Positions 40,018-40,994 of a stretch of 40,994 bases of DNA are shown piece by piece. The translations under genes and the position numbers were made by a program. The notes beneath the pieces are model-generated. The model ran no database searches. It had not been told where the DNA came from and saw only the letters and a list, made by a program, of their open reading frames with translations. Within the stretch, counting starts at the first letter, position 1; every line of letters begins with the position of its first letter. This stretch comes from Anaerolineales bacterium (GTDB lineage: Bacteria > Chloroflexota > Anaerolineae > Anaerolineales > Villigracilaceae), in contig JADZCC010000050.1 of assembly GCA_020851785.1 (NCBI GenBank), positions 1 to 40,994 on the forward strand, written 5' to 3'.

Positions 40018-40868
40018 TTAATCTTCATCCATAAGCTTTAAATACATTCGATTGATTGATTTTGCGCCCTTAAGTTGTTGCTTTATCAGATTTCTTTTTT
40101 CTAAATTGACATTACTATATTTGGCGCTTTTATTAATAAAATATATCTGAGAATTAAGAACTTGCTTACCAATGACATTTATCAATTCAGACACCTCCCA
40201 TATCTTTTTCGGAATCCAGGATTTTGATGGCTCAGTAGAGTATGGGTTTATCTTGTTGTTTCCTGTAATAAAAACCTTTCCTGTCCCCTCCTCGAATTTT
40301 TTTGATATCGACTTTACATAGTCATTGTTATATAGATGTTCGACATTACTTTCTATGCTGTAAGAGTAAATCGGTTGATAGATCTCTGAACATCCTTTAT
40401 CGTAGGGCATTTTCACAAGCGGATATAGAATTCGATTTCGCCCTTTTTCAATAACGAATCGTATTTCTTGGCTATTCGTGTAATAAGCTTCTTTTGAATA
40501 AGGAATCCCTAGATTTTTAGATATTAAGAAATCGGTTGATAAGCTAAAGAAGTGAAATTGATTTATTCTGAGGCTGAAGCATACTGGAAGGTATTGAAAA
40601 GCAGAGGTATTAGCCCCTGCAAAATTAATCCCTGGCTGTTTAGATGTCGATTTGTAAATAAAAACTGCTCTGTCTTTAACACCAATCCTTTTTGAAATAT
40701 GGTAATTTGGATAAACAGCAGACAAATTGTTTTGTAAATAATTATAACCAAGCCATATACCTACCCTAATTTTGTCTAGCCAGTCCAGGACAATCGAGAA
40801 ATCTTCGTCGTTCAATCCCTCTTCGTTTAGTACTTTTTCGATAACAACCTTCGCTTTTGTCTCAAAGC
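40018..40868 (-). pseudogene. 5'-truncated AT-rich gene interrupted by an IS3-type element
   Basis: A frame of about 283 residues stops at 40018 and runs unbroken into the insertion element at about 40869. Its N-terminus is therefore missing, and the apparent GTG start at 40878 lies in the element's end. The first genuine residues are near SFETKAKVV. It is far more AT-rich and Lys/Asn/Ile/Tyr-rich than the rest of the window, a sign of transfer. The segment WLDKIRVGIWLGYNYL followed by RIGVKDRAVFIY resembles what I recall from the C-terminal part of some HNH-endonuclease-like defence proteins, with the HNH motif upstream. That is weak memory evidence; otherwise I do not recognise it. Confidence 0.6.
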
Positions 40869-40994
40869 TGTAATGCACCCCAAGACTTGGACAGTCGCCC
40901 TAAACAAGATAAACTACTGTGCAAGAGAAGGAGTATTACATGGCCCGAACCCGCAGGATATTCAGCGCTGAATTCAAGGCAAAAGTGGTTTTGG
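40869..40994 (+). mobile_element. Left end of an IS3-family insertion sequence
   Basis: The sequence from about 40869 begins TGTAATGCACCCCAAG and continues to CTTGGACA, matching the TG-initiated inverted-repeat style of IS3-family elements (a frequent form is 'TGNACTGCACCCC'). It is followed by the start of an orfA-like gene. The element runs beyond the window, so its right end and target duplication cannot be seen. Confidence 0.75.
40940..40994 (+). CDS. IS3-family transposase OrfA, N-terminal fragment
   Basis: Eighteen codons are visible before the window ends, reading MARTRRIFSAEFKAKVVL. This is the typical beginning of the helix-turn-helix OrfA protein of IS3-family elements, which binds the inverted repeats. 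An AAGGAG site lies 6 bases before the ATG. Confidence 0.85.
   Translation, partial: MARTRRIFSAEFKAKVVL

Overview
The window reads as a piece of a Chloroflexota chromosome, most likely class Anaerolineae. This is inferred, not proven. The base composition is moderately GC-rich. Exported proteins carry Thr/Pro-rich (TPTxTP-type) linkers. The chaperonin operon has a CIRCE operator, and a 14-gene complex I operon sits directly downstream of the dnaG-rpoD pair. I saw no tRNA, rRNA or CRISPR array, and no gene-free stretch exceeds about 200 bases.

Layout. Positions 1-127 hold the last codons and end repeats of a DDE transposase element. From 192 to 14814, on the minus strand, lies a complete nuoABCDEFGHIJKLMN operon (NADH:quinone oxidoreductase), with a promoter region and palindromes at 14851-14933 and a terminator at 141-177. 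Upstream of it, in the same direction, are the principal sigma factor gene and dnaG (14952-18503). The dnaG promoter is strong and lies almost on its start codon. A plus-strand HD-domain gene (18628-19200) meets head-on, with no spacer, a polytopic membrane glycosyltransferase gene (19201-20808).

From 20868 to 25094 the minus strand carries two membrane-anchored proteins of unknown function, a parvulin-like lipoprotein and CIRCE-controlled groES-groEL. From 25188 to 28134 is a tight four-gene operon: a MOCOS-like PLP enzyme, YwbE, a cytosine-5 DNA methyltransferase and a Vsr mismatch endonuclease. A 14-helix MFS exporter (28200-30092) follows. Next is a MarR regulator with a heterodimeric ABC multidrug exporter (30204-34855); its two nucleotide-binding domains are asymmetric and there is a candidate MarR operator.

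The most intriguing cluster is ssb, a DUF3467 protein, a translin-family protein and a two-helix membrane protein (35006-37065). These genes overlap or nearly abut, which suggests a nucleic-acid-related function that I cannot name. A DinB-family protein, an alkaline-phosphatase-superfamily phosphodiesterase and a short-chain dehydrogenase follow. The right end (40018-40994) is a foreign-looking AT-rich gene whose 5' end is cut by an IS3-family element running off the window. Most of the window is therefore core energy, replication and stress genes, with accessory islands at 25-36 kb and at both ends.
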